DNA of 64,000 nucleotides, from assembly GCF_025376885.1 (NCBI RefSeq), contig NZ_JAHUBR010000001.1:930001-994000 (forward strand), read 5' to 3'. Position 1 is the first letter of the stretch. Each line of letters starts with the position of its first letter. Below are positions 53,419-63,872 of the stretch, one piece after another. The notes beneath the pieces are model-generated. The model searched no databases and was not told the DNA's origin. It saw nothing but the letters and a program-made list of their open reading frames with translations. A program made the translations under genes and the position numbers. This DNA comes from Pseudoruegeria sp. SHC-113. GTDB taxonomy: Bacteria > Pseudomonadota > Alphaproteobacteria > Rhodobacterales > Rhodobacteraceae.

Positions 53419-55290
53419 ATGAAACTGCGTTCTGACAAGGTCACCCAGGGTGACATCAATACCGGTGTGCGCGCGCTCTGGCGGGCCACGGGCACCGGCG
53501 AGGGCGATTTCGGCAAGCCGATCATCGGCATCGCCAACAGCTTCACCGAGATGGTGCCGGGCCATGTGCACCTGCAGCCGCTGGGGCGGCTTGTCGCGAA
53601 AGAGATCAAGGCCGCCGGTGGTGTGGCCAAGGAGTTCAACACCATCGCCGTGGATGACGGCATCGCCATGGGCCACGAGGGCATGATGTATTCGCTGCCC
53701 TCCCGCGAGCTGATCGCGGACGCAGTGGAATACATGGCCAACGCCCATGCCATCGACGCGCTGATCTGCCTGAGCAATTGCGACAAGATCACCCCGGCGA
53801 TGCTGATGGCCGCCAACCGGCTGAACATCCCGACGATCTTCGTCTCCGGCGGGCCGATGGAAAGCGGCCAGATGCAGTATCGCGGCAAGCTCAAGCGCAT
53901 CGACGCGATCGACACGATCTACGTGGCCGGGGCCGCCGATGCCACCCGCGAGGAGATCCAGACCGTCGAGGAAAATGCCTGCCCCACCTGCGGCTCCTGC
54001 GCGCTGATGGGGACGGCGAACTCGATGAACTGCCTGACCGAGAGCCTTGGGATCGCGCTGCCGGGCAACGGCACCATCGTCGCCACCCACACCGACCGCA
54101 AGCAGCTCTTCGTGGACGCCGCCCACCGCATCGTGGCGATGGCGAAGGCCCATTACGGCGAAGGCGATACAAGCGTTCTGCCGCGCTCGATCTGCTCGCG
54201 CGAAGGGCTTGAGAACGCCGTGCGCGTCTCCATGGCCATCGGCGGCTCCACCAACACGATCCTGCATCTGCTCGCCATCGCGCAGGAAAGCGGCGTGCCC
54301 TTCACCATCGACGATTTCGACCGCATCAGCCGCGAAACCCCCTGCCTGTGCAAGGTCTCGCCCACTGCCGAGGAGGTCTTCATCGAAGACATGCACCGCG
54401 CCGGCGGTGTGATGGGCGTGGTGGCAGAGCTGAACCGCGCCGGGCTTCTGCACAAGGATCAGCCGACCGCGCAGGGCTGCTCCATCGGAGAACTCGCCGC
54501 GCGCTGGGACATCTGCAACCCGGAAAACCTTGAAGCCCGCCGCCTCTATAGCGCTGGCCCCGGCGGCATCCGCTCCATCGCGGCCTTCTCGCAGTCCAGC
54601 CGCTTCGGCGAGTCGGACGGCAACCGCGAGACCGGTGTGATCCGCGATGCCGATCACGCCTTCACCAAGGAGGGCGGGCTGGCCGTGCTGCGCGGCAATC
54701 TCGCGCCGGACTCCTGCGTGGTGAAAAGCGCGGGCGTGCCGGAGAAGATCATGCAGTTCCGGGGCACGGCCATCGTAACCGAAAGCATGGAAGAGGCTTT
54801 GGAGAAGATCCAGAACGGCACCGTTGGCGAGGGCCATGTGGTGGTGATCCGCTACGAAGGCCCGCGCGGCGGGCCCGGCATGCGCGAGATGCTCACCCCC
54901 ACCGGGATGCTCAAGGCGCGCGGACTGGGCGACAAGGCCGCACTCATCACCGATGGCCGCTTCTCCGGGGCCACCTCGGGGCTGTCGGTGGGCCATGTCT
55001 CGCCGGAAGCGGCCTCCGGTGGGCCAATCGCGCTGGTGCGGGATGGCGATCCGATCGTCTTTGATATTCCCGCGCGCAGTGTGCGGCTGGAGGTCAGTGA
55101 GGAAGAGCTTGAAAAGCGCCGCGCCGAAGAGCTGGCCCGTGGGGCGGCCGCCTTTACGCCCCGCGCACGCGTTCGGGATGTTTCGACCTCCCTGCGCATC
55201 TACGGGCTGATGGCAGCCTCTGCCGACAAGGGCGGCGCGCGCGATGTGGAGCGGCTCGCCGCTCTGGAGCAATTCGCCAAGACGCTCTGA
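53419..55290 (+). CDS. ilvD: Dihydroxy-acid dehydratase (IlvD type)
   Basis: A 623-residue iron-sulfur dehydratase that closely resembles IlvD. The iron-sulfur ligands are in [11 protein letters not shown] and [19 protein letters not shown]. The start at 53419 follows AAAGGA and matches the family N-terminus ([15 protein letters not shown]). IlvD makes branched-chain oxo acids; in this operon, next to a TRAP transporter and an oxo acid oxidoreductase, a catabolic use on other sugar or dihydroxy acids is plausible. Confidence 0.85.
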   Translation: MKLRSDKVTQGDINTGVRALWRATGTGEGDFGKPIIGIANSFTEMVPGHVHLQPLGRLVAKEIKAAGGVAKEFNTIAVDDGIAMGHEGMMYSLPSRELIADAVEYMANAHAIDALICLSNCDKITPAMLMAANRLNIPTIFVSGGPMESGQMQYRGKLKRIDAIDTIYVAGAADATREEIQTVEENACPTCGSCALMGTANSMNCLTESLGIALPGNGTIVATHTDRKQLFVDAAHRIVAMAKAHYGEGDTSVLPRSICSREGLENAVRVSMAIGGSTNTILHLLAIAQESGVPFTIDDFDRISRETPCLCKVSPTAEEVFIEDMHRAGGVMGVVAELNRAGLLHKDQPTAQGCSIGELAARWDICNPENLEARRLYSAGPGGIRSIAAFSQSSRFGESDGNRETGVIRDADHAFTKEGGLAVLRGNLAPDSCVVKSAGVPEKIMQFRGTAIVTESMEEALEKIQNGTVGEGHVVVIRYEGPRGGPGMREMLTPTGMLKARGLGDKAALITDGRFSGATSGLSVGHVSPEAASGGPIALVRDGDPIVFDIPARSVRLEVSEEELEKRRAEELARGAAAFTPRARVRDVSTSLRIYGLMAASADKGGARDVERLAALEQFAKTL

Positions 55291-55321
55291 GAACGACCAG
55301 GAACAGGAAAGGCCCGCCGCC

Positions 55322-56491
55322 ATGCCGACATTCGATTTCGTCCCCGCCTCCACCGAGGATTTCCGCCGCCGCGCCGAGCGCCGCCTGCCGCGTTTCCTGT
55401 TCGACTATGTCGATGGCGGGGCCTATGGCGAGCGCACGCTGGCCGCCAATGAGGCCGGTTTTGCCCGGATCGGGCTACACCAGCGGGTGATGCGCGATGT
55501 TTCGGCCTGCGACATGGCCACTGCGCTGGCCGGGCAGGCGGCGGCGCTGCCGGTGGCCCTTGCGCCCGTTGGCATGGCCGGGATGCTGGCACAGCGCGGC
55601 GAGGTGCAGGCCAAGCGCGCGGCCGATGCGGCCGGGGTGCCTTTCACGCTCTCCACCGTGTCGATCTGTTCGATGGAGGAGGTCGCGGCGGTGTCCGAGG
55701 TGCCCTTCTGGTTCCAGCTCTACATGCTGCGGGATCGCGCCGTGGTGCAGGAGCTGTTGGAGCGCGCCTGGGGCCTTGGGGTGCGCACGCTGCTGTTCAC
55801 GGTGGATCTGGCTGTGGTGGGCGCGCGCTATCGCGATGTGAGGAACGGCATCGCGGGCGGGGCCTCGAGGCTGGCCCGCCTGCGCGCTGGGCCGGTGGAT
55901 TTCGCCGCCCATCCGCGCTGGCTCTGGGACGTGGCGCTCAAGGGCAAGCCGCACGGCTTTGGCAACCTCTCCACCTATGTGCCCAACGCCACCAACCCGC
56001 AGGCCTATCGCGGCTGGGTGGAGAGTCAGTTCGATGCCTCCGTCACCTGGGAGGACATCCGCTGGCTGCGCGATCAGTGGAAAGGGCGGCTCGTGATCAA
56101 GGGCGTGTTGAACGGCGAGGATGCGAAAGCCGCTGTGGAAGCGGGGGCCGATGGCGTGATTGTCTCCAACCACGGCGGGCGGCAGTTGGATGGTGTTGCT
56201 GCTTCAATCGAGGCGCTGCCCGAGGTTGTGGCCGAAGTGGGCGAGGCTTGCGAGGTTCTGATGGATGGCGGCGTGCGCAGCGGGCTCGACGTGCTGCGGG
56301 CGGTCTCGCTCGGGGCGAAAGGCGTGCTCATTGGGCGGCCCTGGGCCTGGGCGATGGGCGCGGGCGGGGAGGCGGCTGTTTCGGCGCTTCTGAAAACATG
56401 GCAGGGCGAGATGCGCGTGGCCATGGCGCTGACCGGCATCCAGAGCCTTGCGGAGGCCGGCCCCGGCCTGCTGCGCCCCGCCACCGCTTAA
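55322..56491 (+). CDS. FMN-dependent L-lactate dehydrogenase-type enzyme
   Basis: A 389-residue FMN enzyme of the L-lactate dehydrogenase/2-hydroxy-acid oxidase family. The catalytic His-Gly-Gly motif is VSNHGGRQLDG, and the FMN-binding GGVRSGLD follows. It oxidises 2-hydroxy acids to 2-oxo acids and passes electrons to the quinone pool. It is the last gene of the catabolic operon and could feed the fused oxidoreductase upstream. I name it only to family level because the substrate is unclear. Confidence 0.85.
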   Translation: MPTFDFVPASTEDFRRRAERRLPRFLFDYVDGGAYGERTLAANEAGFARIGLHQRVMRDVSACDMATALAGQAAALPVALAPVGMAGMLAQRGEVQAKRAADAAGVPFTLSTVSICSMEEVAAVSEVPFWFQLYMLRDRAVVQELLERAWGLGVRTLLFTVDLAVVGARYRDVRNGIAGGASRLARLRAGPVDFAAHPRWLWDVALKGKPHGFGNLSTYVPNATNPQAYRGWVESQFDASVTWEDIRWLRDQWKGRLVIKGVLNGEDAKAAVEAGADGVIVSNHGGRQLDGVAASIEALPEVVAEVGEACEVLMDGGVRSGLDVLRAVSLGAKGVLIGRPWAWAMGAGGEAAVSALLKTWQGEMRVAMALTGIQSLAEAGPGLLRPATA

Positions 56492-56516
56492 GCCGTGGCA
56501 GGGCGCGCTTTCTGGC

Positions 56517-57404
56517 CTACTTCACCGCCCCGGCGGTGAGGCCGGATTGGAACTGCCGCGTCATCAGCAGGTAGGCTACGACGACGGGCAGGGTCGAGAT
56601 CACCACCGAGGCAAAGACCAAGCCCCATTCGGTGGAATAGGCCCCGATGAAACTGACGATCCCAACGGGCATCGTCTGGGCTTCGGGCTTGAAGGCGATG
56701 ATCAGCGGGATGAAGAACTCGTTCCACATCCAGACCCCGTTCAGGATCGCCACCGAGACGAGGCCCGGCTTCATCAGCGGCATCACCACGCGCCAAAAGA
56801 TCTGCCATTCGGTGGCGCCGTCCATCCGGGCAGCATGGATCAGATCGCGCGGCAGGGCGGCGGCGATGGGCGTCAGCACCAGCACGCCCAGCGGCAGGCC
56901 CATGGCGATATAGGGGAAGATCAGCGCCAGCAGCGTGCCGAAGAAGCCAAGGGCCTTGAGCAGGATGAACAGCGGCAGGATGATCGCATGCACCGGGATC
57001 AGCAGGCCCGACACGAAGAGCGAATAGAGCGGCAGCGCGAATTTCTTCTCTTTGCGGCTGATGCCATAGGCGATCATCGTGGCCAGCACCGTGGAGCAGA
57101 TCACCGAAACGGATGTGACGATGATCGTGTTCGGCAGCGTGATCGAGATATGGGCATCCGTCCAGGCGCGGGCGTAGTTGTCAAAGGCCCAGCTCTTCGG
57201 CATGCCGAAGGGGTTCATGAAGAACTCCGGCACCGTCTTGAAGCTGGCGATCACCATGAAGAACAACGGCCCCAGCACCCAGGCGCAGGCGATCAGCAGC
57301 ACCGAGGTGCGCATGGCCTTGCCAAGGAAGCGCTTCAGCGGTCCGGCGCTGTGGGTCAGCGGCGCGGCGGCAGGGCGGGAGGTGGCGGTTGCGGTATAGG
57401 TCAT
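56517..57404 (-). CDS. Sugar ABC transporter permease (MalG type)
   Basis: A 295-residue inner-membrane protein with about six transmembrane segments and the MalG-type coupling loop HAARMDGATEWQIFWRVVMP. It pairs with the permease upstream, whose stop codon it overlaps by 4 nt. It ends 25 nt from the convergent lactate dehydrogenase gene. Confidence 0.85.
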   Translation of the reverse strand: MTYTATATSRPAAAPLTHSAGPLKRFLGKAMRTSVLLIACAWVLGPLFFMVIASFKTVPEFFMNPFGMPKSWAFDNYARAWTDAHISITLPNTIIVTSVSVICSTVLATMIAYGISRKEKKFALPLYSLFVSGLLIPVHAIILPLFILLKALGFFGTLLALIFPYIAMGLPLGVLVLTPIAAALPRDLIHAARMDGATEWQIFWRVVMPLMKPGLVSVAILNGVWMWNEFFIPLIIAFKPEAQTMPVGIVSFIGAYSTEWGLVFASVVISTLPVVVAYLLMTRQFQSGLTAGAVK

Positions 57405-58345
57405 TGCTCGATCTCCCGGCTGCGCAGGATGCGGATGAGGCCCCAGCAGATCGCCGCCATCACCACCAGAACGAGGATGGAGATCGCCACGCCGAAGGCA
57501 AAGCGGACTTCCGCCGACGAGAAGGCGGAGCCGCCGAAGGCGGTGCGGTAGATCAGCGTGCCCAGCACGTCTGTCGCGAAGTTTGGCGCGCCTAAGGGGC
57601 CGGTCAGCACGTAGACGACGTCAAAGGTGCGGAAGGTGCCGATGAAGGTGAGCACGGTGAGGGCTGTGAAGGCGGGCGAAAGCTGCGGAAACACCACGCG
57701 CCAGAACACCTGACGGCTGTTCGCGCCGTCCATCTCGGCGGCCTGTTTCAGCTCTTCGGGCACATTCTGCAGGCTCGAAAGGTAAATGATGATCGACCAG
57801 CCAAGGCTGTTCCACGCGATCACCATGATGATCGTGGGCAGCGCGGTGGCAGGGTTGGAGAGCCATTGCTCGGCCAGAAAGCCCAGCCCGATCGCCTTCA
57901 GCATCGGGTTGATGAGGCCGATATTGGCGGAAAGCATCAGCGTCCAGACAAAGCCGGTTGCCACCAGCGACATGATCACCGGCAGGAACAGCACCGTGCG
58001 GTAGACTTCCATGAAACGCGGGCGTTCGTTCAGCAGCACCGCGATGTAGAGCCCCACCGTGTGCTGGAAGACGAGGATCACCACGAAGATGATCGCATTG
58101 TGCCAGGCGGCGCGCCAGAAGGGCGCATGCATCAGGATCTCGACGTAATTGGCGAGGCCGATGAAGCTGTACTCATTGCCCAGCCCCGTCCAGTCGGTGA
58201 GCGAGATGGCGACGGCGAAGCCGAGCGGAAACAGCATCACGGCGGCGAAGAACAGGAAGCCCGGCAGCACGAACCAGAGGTGTCCGTAGGTGCGGGCGAA
58301 GGCCGAGGGTGGCTTTGGCGGGCGGGGGGTGGCGGCGTGCGACAT
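57401..58345 (-). CDS. Sugar ABC transporter permease (MalF/UgpA type)
   Basis: A 314-residue inner-membrane protein with about six transmembrane segments and the coupling loop QAAEMDGANSRQVFWRVVFP. It forms the channel with the MalG-type partner. It follows the binding protein gene after 90 nt. Confidence 0.85.
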   Translation of the reverse strand: MSHAATPRPPKPPSAFARTYGHLWFVLPGFLFFAAVMLFPLGFAVAISLTDWTGLGNEYSFIGLANYVEILMHAPFWRAAWHNAIIFVVILVFQHTVGLYIAVLLNERPRFMEVYRTVLFLPVIMSLVATGFVWTLMLSANIGLINPMLKAIGLGFLAEQWLSNPATALPTIIMVIAWNSLGWSIIIYLSSLQNVPEELKQAAEMDGANSRQVFWRVVFPQLSPAFTALTVLTFIGTFRTFDVVYVLTGPLGAPNFATDVLGTLIYRTAFGGSAFSSAEVRFAFGVAISILVLVVMAAICWGLIRILRSREIEQ

Positions 58346-58435
58346 CTGGCTATTCCTTGCGCGCAGGGCGCAATCGGGCAGGGAAAAGGGAAACAGCGGC
58401 CCCTTATTAGGAGGCCGCCGTGGCTGTGCTTGCGA

Positions 58436-59650
58436 TCAGCTGCCGGAGGGCTGCACGGCCTCTTGCAGGCGGGCGGCGAACTCTTCAGGCGTGATTTCGC
58501 CAAGGAAGAGCGCGCCGACGTTCTGCTGCGCGGCCGAGAAGACAGCGCCGGTCTCAGGCAGCTCGTAGAACACGCGCACGTCGTTGGAGAGCGCGGCCTC
58601 GATCATCTCCTTGATGACGCGGTTCTCGGACGGCACGACGCCTTTCGTGGTGGAGAGCGTGATCGTGTCCACCACCATCTGCGCGGCCTCGGTGCCCATC
58701 ATCCACTGCAGGAACTGTTTGGCTTCTTCCGGGTGCTCGGACTGGCTGTTGATGGCGTAGACATATTCCATCCCCGTCACCGTGGCCGGTGTGCCGCCTT
58801 CAACGGCGGGGAAGGGCACCACGCCCAGATCGACGGCCGGGTTGATCTCCTGATAGCCGGCGTAATCGGCCGAGCCACCGGGCATCATCGCGCCCTGACC
58901 AAGGGCGGCGAGCGCCTTGCCTTCCACGTAGGGCGTGGAGAGCGCGCCGTCCTGCATGCAGGGGTAGATGTCCTGCAGGAACTGGGCGGCGGCCACCAGA
59001 TCCGGGTCGGTGAACTTGCGCTCACCGGCGCGCAGCTGCTCGTAGCCTTCCGCGCCCATCACCGAGGAGGCCATCATCATGTAGAGGAAGCTCGGCACGA
59101 TGCCGTCCTGCGCGGGCACGACGAGCGGGGTGATGCCGCGCTCTTTCAGGGTGGCGCAGACCTCCATGAACTCGGACTGCGTGGAGGGCGGGGTCAGGCC
59201 CTGCTCTTCAAAGATGTTGCGGTGGTAATAGAGGCCCACCGTATAGGCGCCCATGATCGGGGCGGCGTAGTTCTTGTCGCCGTTGGTGATCGCGTCGCGG
59301 CCTGCATCGGTGAGGCCGGAGTAATCCAGCGCGCCGGTCAGATCCGTCAGGTAGCCTGCAGCGGCGGCGGCGTCGATCTCGGGTCCGGCGGGCAGGCCGA
59401 AGAGATCGGGCGCTTCACCGGCGGCCAGCGCGGTGTTCAGGCGGGCGGAGTAGTTGGTGCCCGCGATTTCCTCCAGCTCGATCTTGATGCCGGGGTTGGC
59501 TTCTTCGAACTTGTCCAGGATCGCCTGCGCGCGGTCTTTCCACTCCGGGTGGTTGTGCCACATCGTGAGTGTCACATCCCCGGCAAGCGCGCCGGCGGCT
59601 GTCAGGGCAAGGGACGAGGCCAGAAGGCCCGTTTTAAGCAGCGATTTCAT
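58436..59650 (-). CDS. Sugar ABC transporter substrate-binding protein
   Basis: A 404-residue periplasmic binding protein of the extracellular solute-binding family 1. A signal peptide of about 23 residues (ending ALA) precedes GDVTLTMWHNHPEW. Ser/Asn-rich aromatic surroundings suggest a sugar or oligosaccharide ligand, which I cannot name. A hairpin in the gap before it may let it be expressed more than the ATPase. Confidence 0.85.
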   Translation of the reverse strand: MKSLLKTGLLASSLALTAAGALAGDVTLTMWHNHPEWKDRAQAILDKFEEANPGIKIELEEIAGTNYSARLNTALAAGEAPDLFGLPAGPEIDAAAAAGYLTDLTGALDYSGLTDAGRDAITNGDKNYAAPIMGAYTVGLYYHRNIFEEQGLTPPSTQSEFMEVCATLKERGITPLVVPAQDGIVPSFLYMMMASSVMGAEGYEQLRAGERKFTDPDLVAAAQFLQDIYPCMQDGALSTPYVEGKALAALGQGAMMPGGSADYAGYQEINPAVDLGVVPFPAVEGGTPATVTGMEYVYAINSQSEHPEEAKQFLQWMMGTEAAQMVVDTITLSTTKGVVPSENRVIKEMIEAALSNDVRVFYELPETGAVFSAAQQNVGALFLGEITPEEFAARLQEAVQPSGS

Positions 59651-59695
59651 TCTCTCCTCCGTGTGTTGAAATCGTATGGTTTTTGGTCTTTCGGG

Positions 59696-59724
59696 CCGGA
59701 GCCGGCGGGCCTGTCCGCCTCCGG
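59696..59724 (-). other. Intercistronic hairpin between ATPase and binding-protein genes
   Basis: Outer arms CCGGA/TCCGG and inner arms GGCGG/CCGCC pair across this gap. Such hairpins often stabilise or tune transcripts between transporter genes with different expression needs. There is no clear T tract for a terminator. Confidence 0.35.
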
Positions 59725-59746
59725 GTCTTTTCTTAAGGATCCGGGC

Positions 59747-60934
59747 CTAGAGCGCCTCGCCCGTGACTGGATCGAAGAAATGCAGGTAGGTGCAGGAGAC
59801 GGCGACGCGCACATCACTGCCTGCGTGGGCCTTGGAGCGTGCGCCAAAGCGGCAGATGCAATTGGCCTCGGCCTCGCCTGCGGCTTCGAAACTCACGTGA
59901 TCGAGGCCTTCCTCGTTCTCCTCGCCATCGCGCACCGGGGCCACCGGCAGGGCGACATGGGCCATGTGATCGGAGCCCAGCGATTCAACCAGCCGCAGCG
60001 GCACATCAAGGCATTGATCCGCCGGATGATCCTTGGCGAGGCTTGCGTCCTCGATGTCTTCCGGGCGGATGCCAAAGATCACCTCGCGGCCCGCGAAGCT
60101 TTCGGCCTTCGGGTAGCGGGCGAGGGCCTCTGCGGGCACCGCAAGGCGCTGGCTGCCGATCTGCAGCGCAAGCCCGCCTTCGGCGGCCACCAGCGGCGCG
60201 CGGAAGAGGTTCATCGCGGGCGAGCCGATGAAACTGGCCACAAAGGTGTTGGCGGGCTGGTGATAGAGCACATCCGGCGCGCCGACCTGCTGCAGCACCC
60301 CATCGCGCATCAGCGCCACACGGTCGCCCATCGTCATGGCTTCCACCTGATCGTGGGTTACGTAGATCGTTGTCACGTTCAGCCGTCGCTGGATCTGGGC
60401 GATCTCGGAGCGCATCTGCACCCGCAGCTTGGCATCGAGGTTGGAGAGAGGCTCGTCCATCAGGAAGACAGAGGGCCGCCGGATGATCGCCCGCCCCATG
60501 GCGACGCGCTGGCGCTGCCCGCCCGAAAGCCGCCCCGGCTTGCGCTTGAGGTAGGGCTCAAGCTGCAGGATCTTGGCGACCTCGGCGACGCGGCGGTCGA
60601 TCTCGGCTTTCGGCGCTTTGGCGATCTGCAGCGGGAAGGCGATGTTGTCGTAGACGGAGAGGTGGGGGTAGAGCGCGTAGCTCTGGAACACCATGGCGAT
60701 GTCGCGGTCGCGCGAGGCGAAATCATTCACCACCTGATCGCCGATGCGGATGGTGCCCTCGCTGGCCTCTTCCAGCCCCGCGACGATCTTGAGCGCGGTG
60801 GATTTGCCGCAGCCCGACGGGCCGACGAGCACGAGAAACTCGCCATCCTCGATCTCCAGATCCAGGTTGCTCAGCGCCTGCAGATCGCTGCCGGCATAGC
60901 TCTTGCCCAGGTGTGAAAGCGTTACTGTTGCCAC
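59747..60934 (-). CDS. Sugar ABC transporter ATP-binding protein (MsmK/UgpC type)
   Basis: A 395-residue ATPase. Walker A is GPSGCGKST, the signature LSGGQ is followed by RQRVAMGRAI, Walker B is VFLMDEPLSNLDAK, and a C-terminal TOBE/regulatory domain follows. The start is chosen at GTG 60934, which follows GGGGGAGG; an upstream TTG would give five more residues. It energises the adjacent permease pair. Confidence 0.85.
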   Translation of the reverse strand: MATVTLSHLGKSYAGSDLQALSNLDLEIEDGEFLVLVGPSGCGKSTALKIVAGLEEASEGTIRIGDQVVNDFASRDRDIAMVFQSYALYPHLSVYDNIAFPLQIAKAPKAEIDRRVAEVAKILQLEPYLKRKPGRLSGGQRQRVAMGRAIIRRPSVFLMDEPLSNLDAKLRVQMRSEIAQIQRRLNVTTIYVTHDQVEAMTMGDRVALMRDGVLQQVGAPDVLYHQPANTFVASFIGSPAMNLFRAPLVAAEGGLALQIGSQRLAVPAEALARYPKAESFAGREVIFGIRPEDIEDASLAKDHPADQCLDVPLRLVESLGSDHMAHVALPVAPVRDGEENEEGLDHVSFEAAGEAEANCICRFGARSKAHAGSDVRVAVSCTYLHFFDPVTGEAL

Positions 60935-60989
60935 GAAGGCCTCCCCCAAAATTCTGCGCGCGAGTCAGCCCAAGGGCCGGGCCCGCTGC

Positions 60990-61100
60990 CCCGCGATCCG
61001 GCCCCTCTGCCGGATGTCTTCTCTATAATTGCGCGCATTGGTAGCTGTGGGTCAACAGTTAATGTAATGAACGTATCAAAATAATATACTAAATGGCCAG
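60990..61100 (-). promoter_or_regulatory. AT-rich promoter region of the ABC transporter operon
   Basis: The gap upstream of the ATPase gene contains a strikingly AT-rich block (about 61020-61095) in a GC-rich region. On the minus strand it includes TTGACC, about 20 nt before AATTAT, and an imperfect inverted repeat around GTTCATTACATTAAC. A LacI-type operator is likely here but cannot be fixed. Confidence 0.35.
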
Positions 61101-61187
61101 ATCGTCCAAATCGCACCGCTCCGAGTACGCTGTGCGGGTGGCGTGAGCCCTACGAAGAGCGCGAATCAAGCAGGGGAAATGACAAAT

Positions 61188-61210
61188 GGCCGCGCTTTCG
61201 GGGCGCGGCC
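61188..61210 (-). terminator. Rho-independent-type terminator after the AGCS symporter gene
   Basis: GGCCGCGC at 61188-61195 pairs perfectly with GCGCGGCC at 61203-61210 around a 7-nt loop. Read on the minus strand it is followed by ATTTGTCATTT, a weak T-rich tract. It lies 24 nt after the symporter stop. Confidence 0.6.
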
Positions 61211-61233
61211 GTTCGTGAAAAGGTAGGTCGGTG

Positions 61234-62667
61234 TCAGCCCTCGCGGATCTCGCCTGTCCAGGCGGTGCGGTCGATGTCGAGATCGGGGTAATCCGCCGGC
61301 TGCAGCACCGGGCGATCCACCCCGGCGGCCAGCTGGCTGCGGAAATCGGTGAGCAACCGCAGGCAGGTGGGCAGCAGCATCATGATCACCACGAGGTTCA
61401 CCACCGCAAGCACCCCCATTAGCGGATCGGAGAAGAAGAAAACCGCCGTCGCCCCTGGGGCCGTGGCGCCGAGGAAGACGATGCCAATGATCACCACGCG
61501 CAAGATATTGCGTGCGATGGGGGCTTCGGTGATCACGGTGAGCGCGTTCTCTCCGAGGTAGTAGTTGTAGATGATCGAGGAGAAGGCAAAGAGCAGGATC
61601 ATGAGCGAAAGCGCGTATTGCGCCCATGTGCCGAGGTGGAACACCAGCGATTGCTGGGTCAGAGCGATGCCGTCGATCGCTTCCGCGCCGGGCTGGTAGA
61701 TGCCGCCCAGCAGGACGATCATCGCGGTGCAGGTGCAGATGAAGATCGTGTCGATGAAGACAGAAAGGCTCTGCGTGATGCCCTGGCTGATCGGGTGGCG
61801 CACATCCGCCGTCGCCGCCACGTTGGGGGCGGAGCCAAGGCCCGCCTCGTTGGAAAACAGCCCGCGCTGCAAGCCTTGAGAGAGCGCCGCGCCCATGCCG
61901 CCCGCCACTGCCTCGCGGAAGCCAAAGGCATTGGCGACGATGTCCACCAGCACGCCCGGCACAGCGGTGATGTTGAAGAGGATGATCAGGAGCGCCATGG
62001 CGATGTAGCCAAGCGCCATCACGGGCACCACCACATCGGCGACCTTGGCGATCCGGTGGATGCCGCCAAAGACGATGAAGCCCGCGATCACAGAAAGTAG
62101 CGCGCCGGTCACGGTGCGGCTCACGCCCATGCTGTCCTGCATTGCTCCGGCCACGGTGTTGCCCTGAAAGGCGTTAAAGCCAACGCCGAAGGCGGCGATC
62201 AGGCAGACGGCATAGACGATGGCGAGCCAGCGGTACTGCATGCCAAGCCCGTGCAGGATCGCGCGCGCCGGGCCGCCGCGGAAGGTGCCGTCCGGTTGGC
62301 GTTGTTTGAAGAGCTGCGCAAGGGAGCATTCCACGAGGCTCGTGGCCATGCCGACAAGCGCAATCGCCCACATCCAGAACACCGCGCCGGGCCCGCCCAC
62401 GGTGATTGCAACAGCGACACCGGCGATATTGCCGCCGCCCACGCGGCCGCCCACGCTGATCAGCAGCGCCTCGCGCGCGGAAATCGCATCCGGGTCGGCG
62501 GATTGGTTCTTGCCTGAAAGCACCCGGAACATCCGCTTGAAGAAACGGATCTGCACGAAGCCGGTGAGCATCGTGATGAAGCCGCCGAAGACAACCAGAA
62601 GCGGAATCAGCGCCCAGCCCCATGTCAGATCGCCGATGACGCCGAAAAACGTTTCAAGCAGGCCCAT
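61234..62667 (-). CDS. Amino acid:cation symporter (AGCS family)
   Basis: A 477-residue membrane protein with about ten transmembrane segments. Family stretches such as GGRVGGGNIAGVAVAITVGGPGAVFWMW, GLFSNEAGLGSAPNVAATAD and HPISQGITQSLSVFIDT identify the alanine/glycine:cation symporter family. It imports small amino acids using sodium or protons. It starts behind GGGAGA and lies between two ABC ATPase genes, whose operons it separates. Confidence 0.85.
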   Translation of the reverse strand: MGLLETFFGVIGDLTWGWALIPLLVVFGGFITMLTGFVQIRFFKRMFRVLSGKNQSADPDAISAREALLISVGGRVGGGNIAGVAVAITVGGPGAVFWMWAIALVGMATSLVECSLAQLFKQRQPDGTFRGGPARAILHGLGMQYRWLAIVYAVCLIAAFGVGFNAFQGNTVAGAMQDSMGVSRTVTGALLSVIAGFIVFGGIHRIAKVADVVVPVMALGYIAMALLIILFNITAVPGVLVDIVANAFGFREAVAGGMGAALSQGLQRGLFSNEAGLGSAPNVAATADVRHPISQGITQSLSVFIDTIFICTCTAMIVLLGGIYQPGAEAIDGIALTQQSLVFHLGTWAQYALSLMILLFAFSSIIYNYYLGENALTVITEAPIARNILRVVIIGIVFLGATAPGATAVFFFSDPLMGVLAVVNLVVIMMLLPTCLRLLTDFRSQLAAGVDRPVLQPADYPDLDIDRTAWTGEIREG

Positions 62668-62776
62668 ACCTGTCTCCCTGTCCCTGATGCGCCGTCATAA
62701 GCGCGGCACCCTGCGGCGCACTCTGCCGCAAGGTCAGGGAAGGGAATAGGAAAATCTGGCCCCAAGACGCGGGCGG

Positions 62777-63868
<1,092 letters not shown>

Positions 63869-63872
63869 CGGA

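Noticed and set aside
53308-55353. 681-residue minus-strand open frame opposite ilvD
   Set aside because: Shadow frame of a strongly recognisable dehydratase gene; translation has no family features.
57866-60916. 1016-residue plus-strand open frame opposite the ABC transporter genes
   Set aside because: It spans three well-supported minus-strand genes and their gaps, and its Gly/Arg/His-rich translation is typical of antisense shadows.
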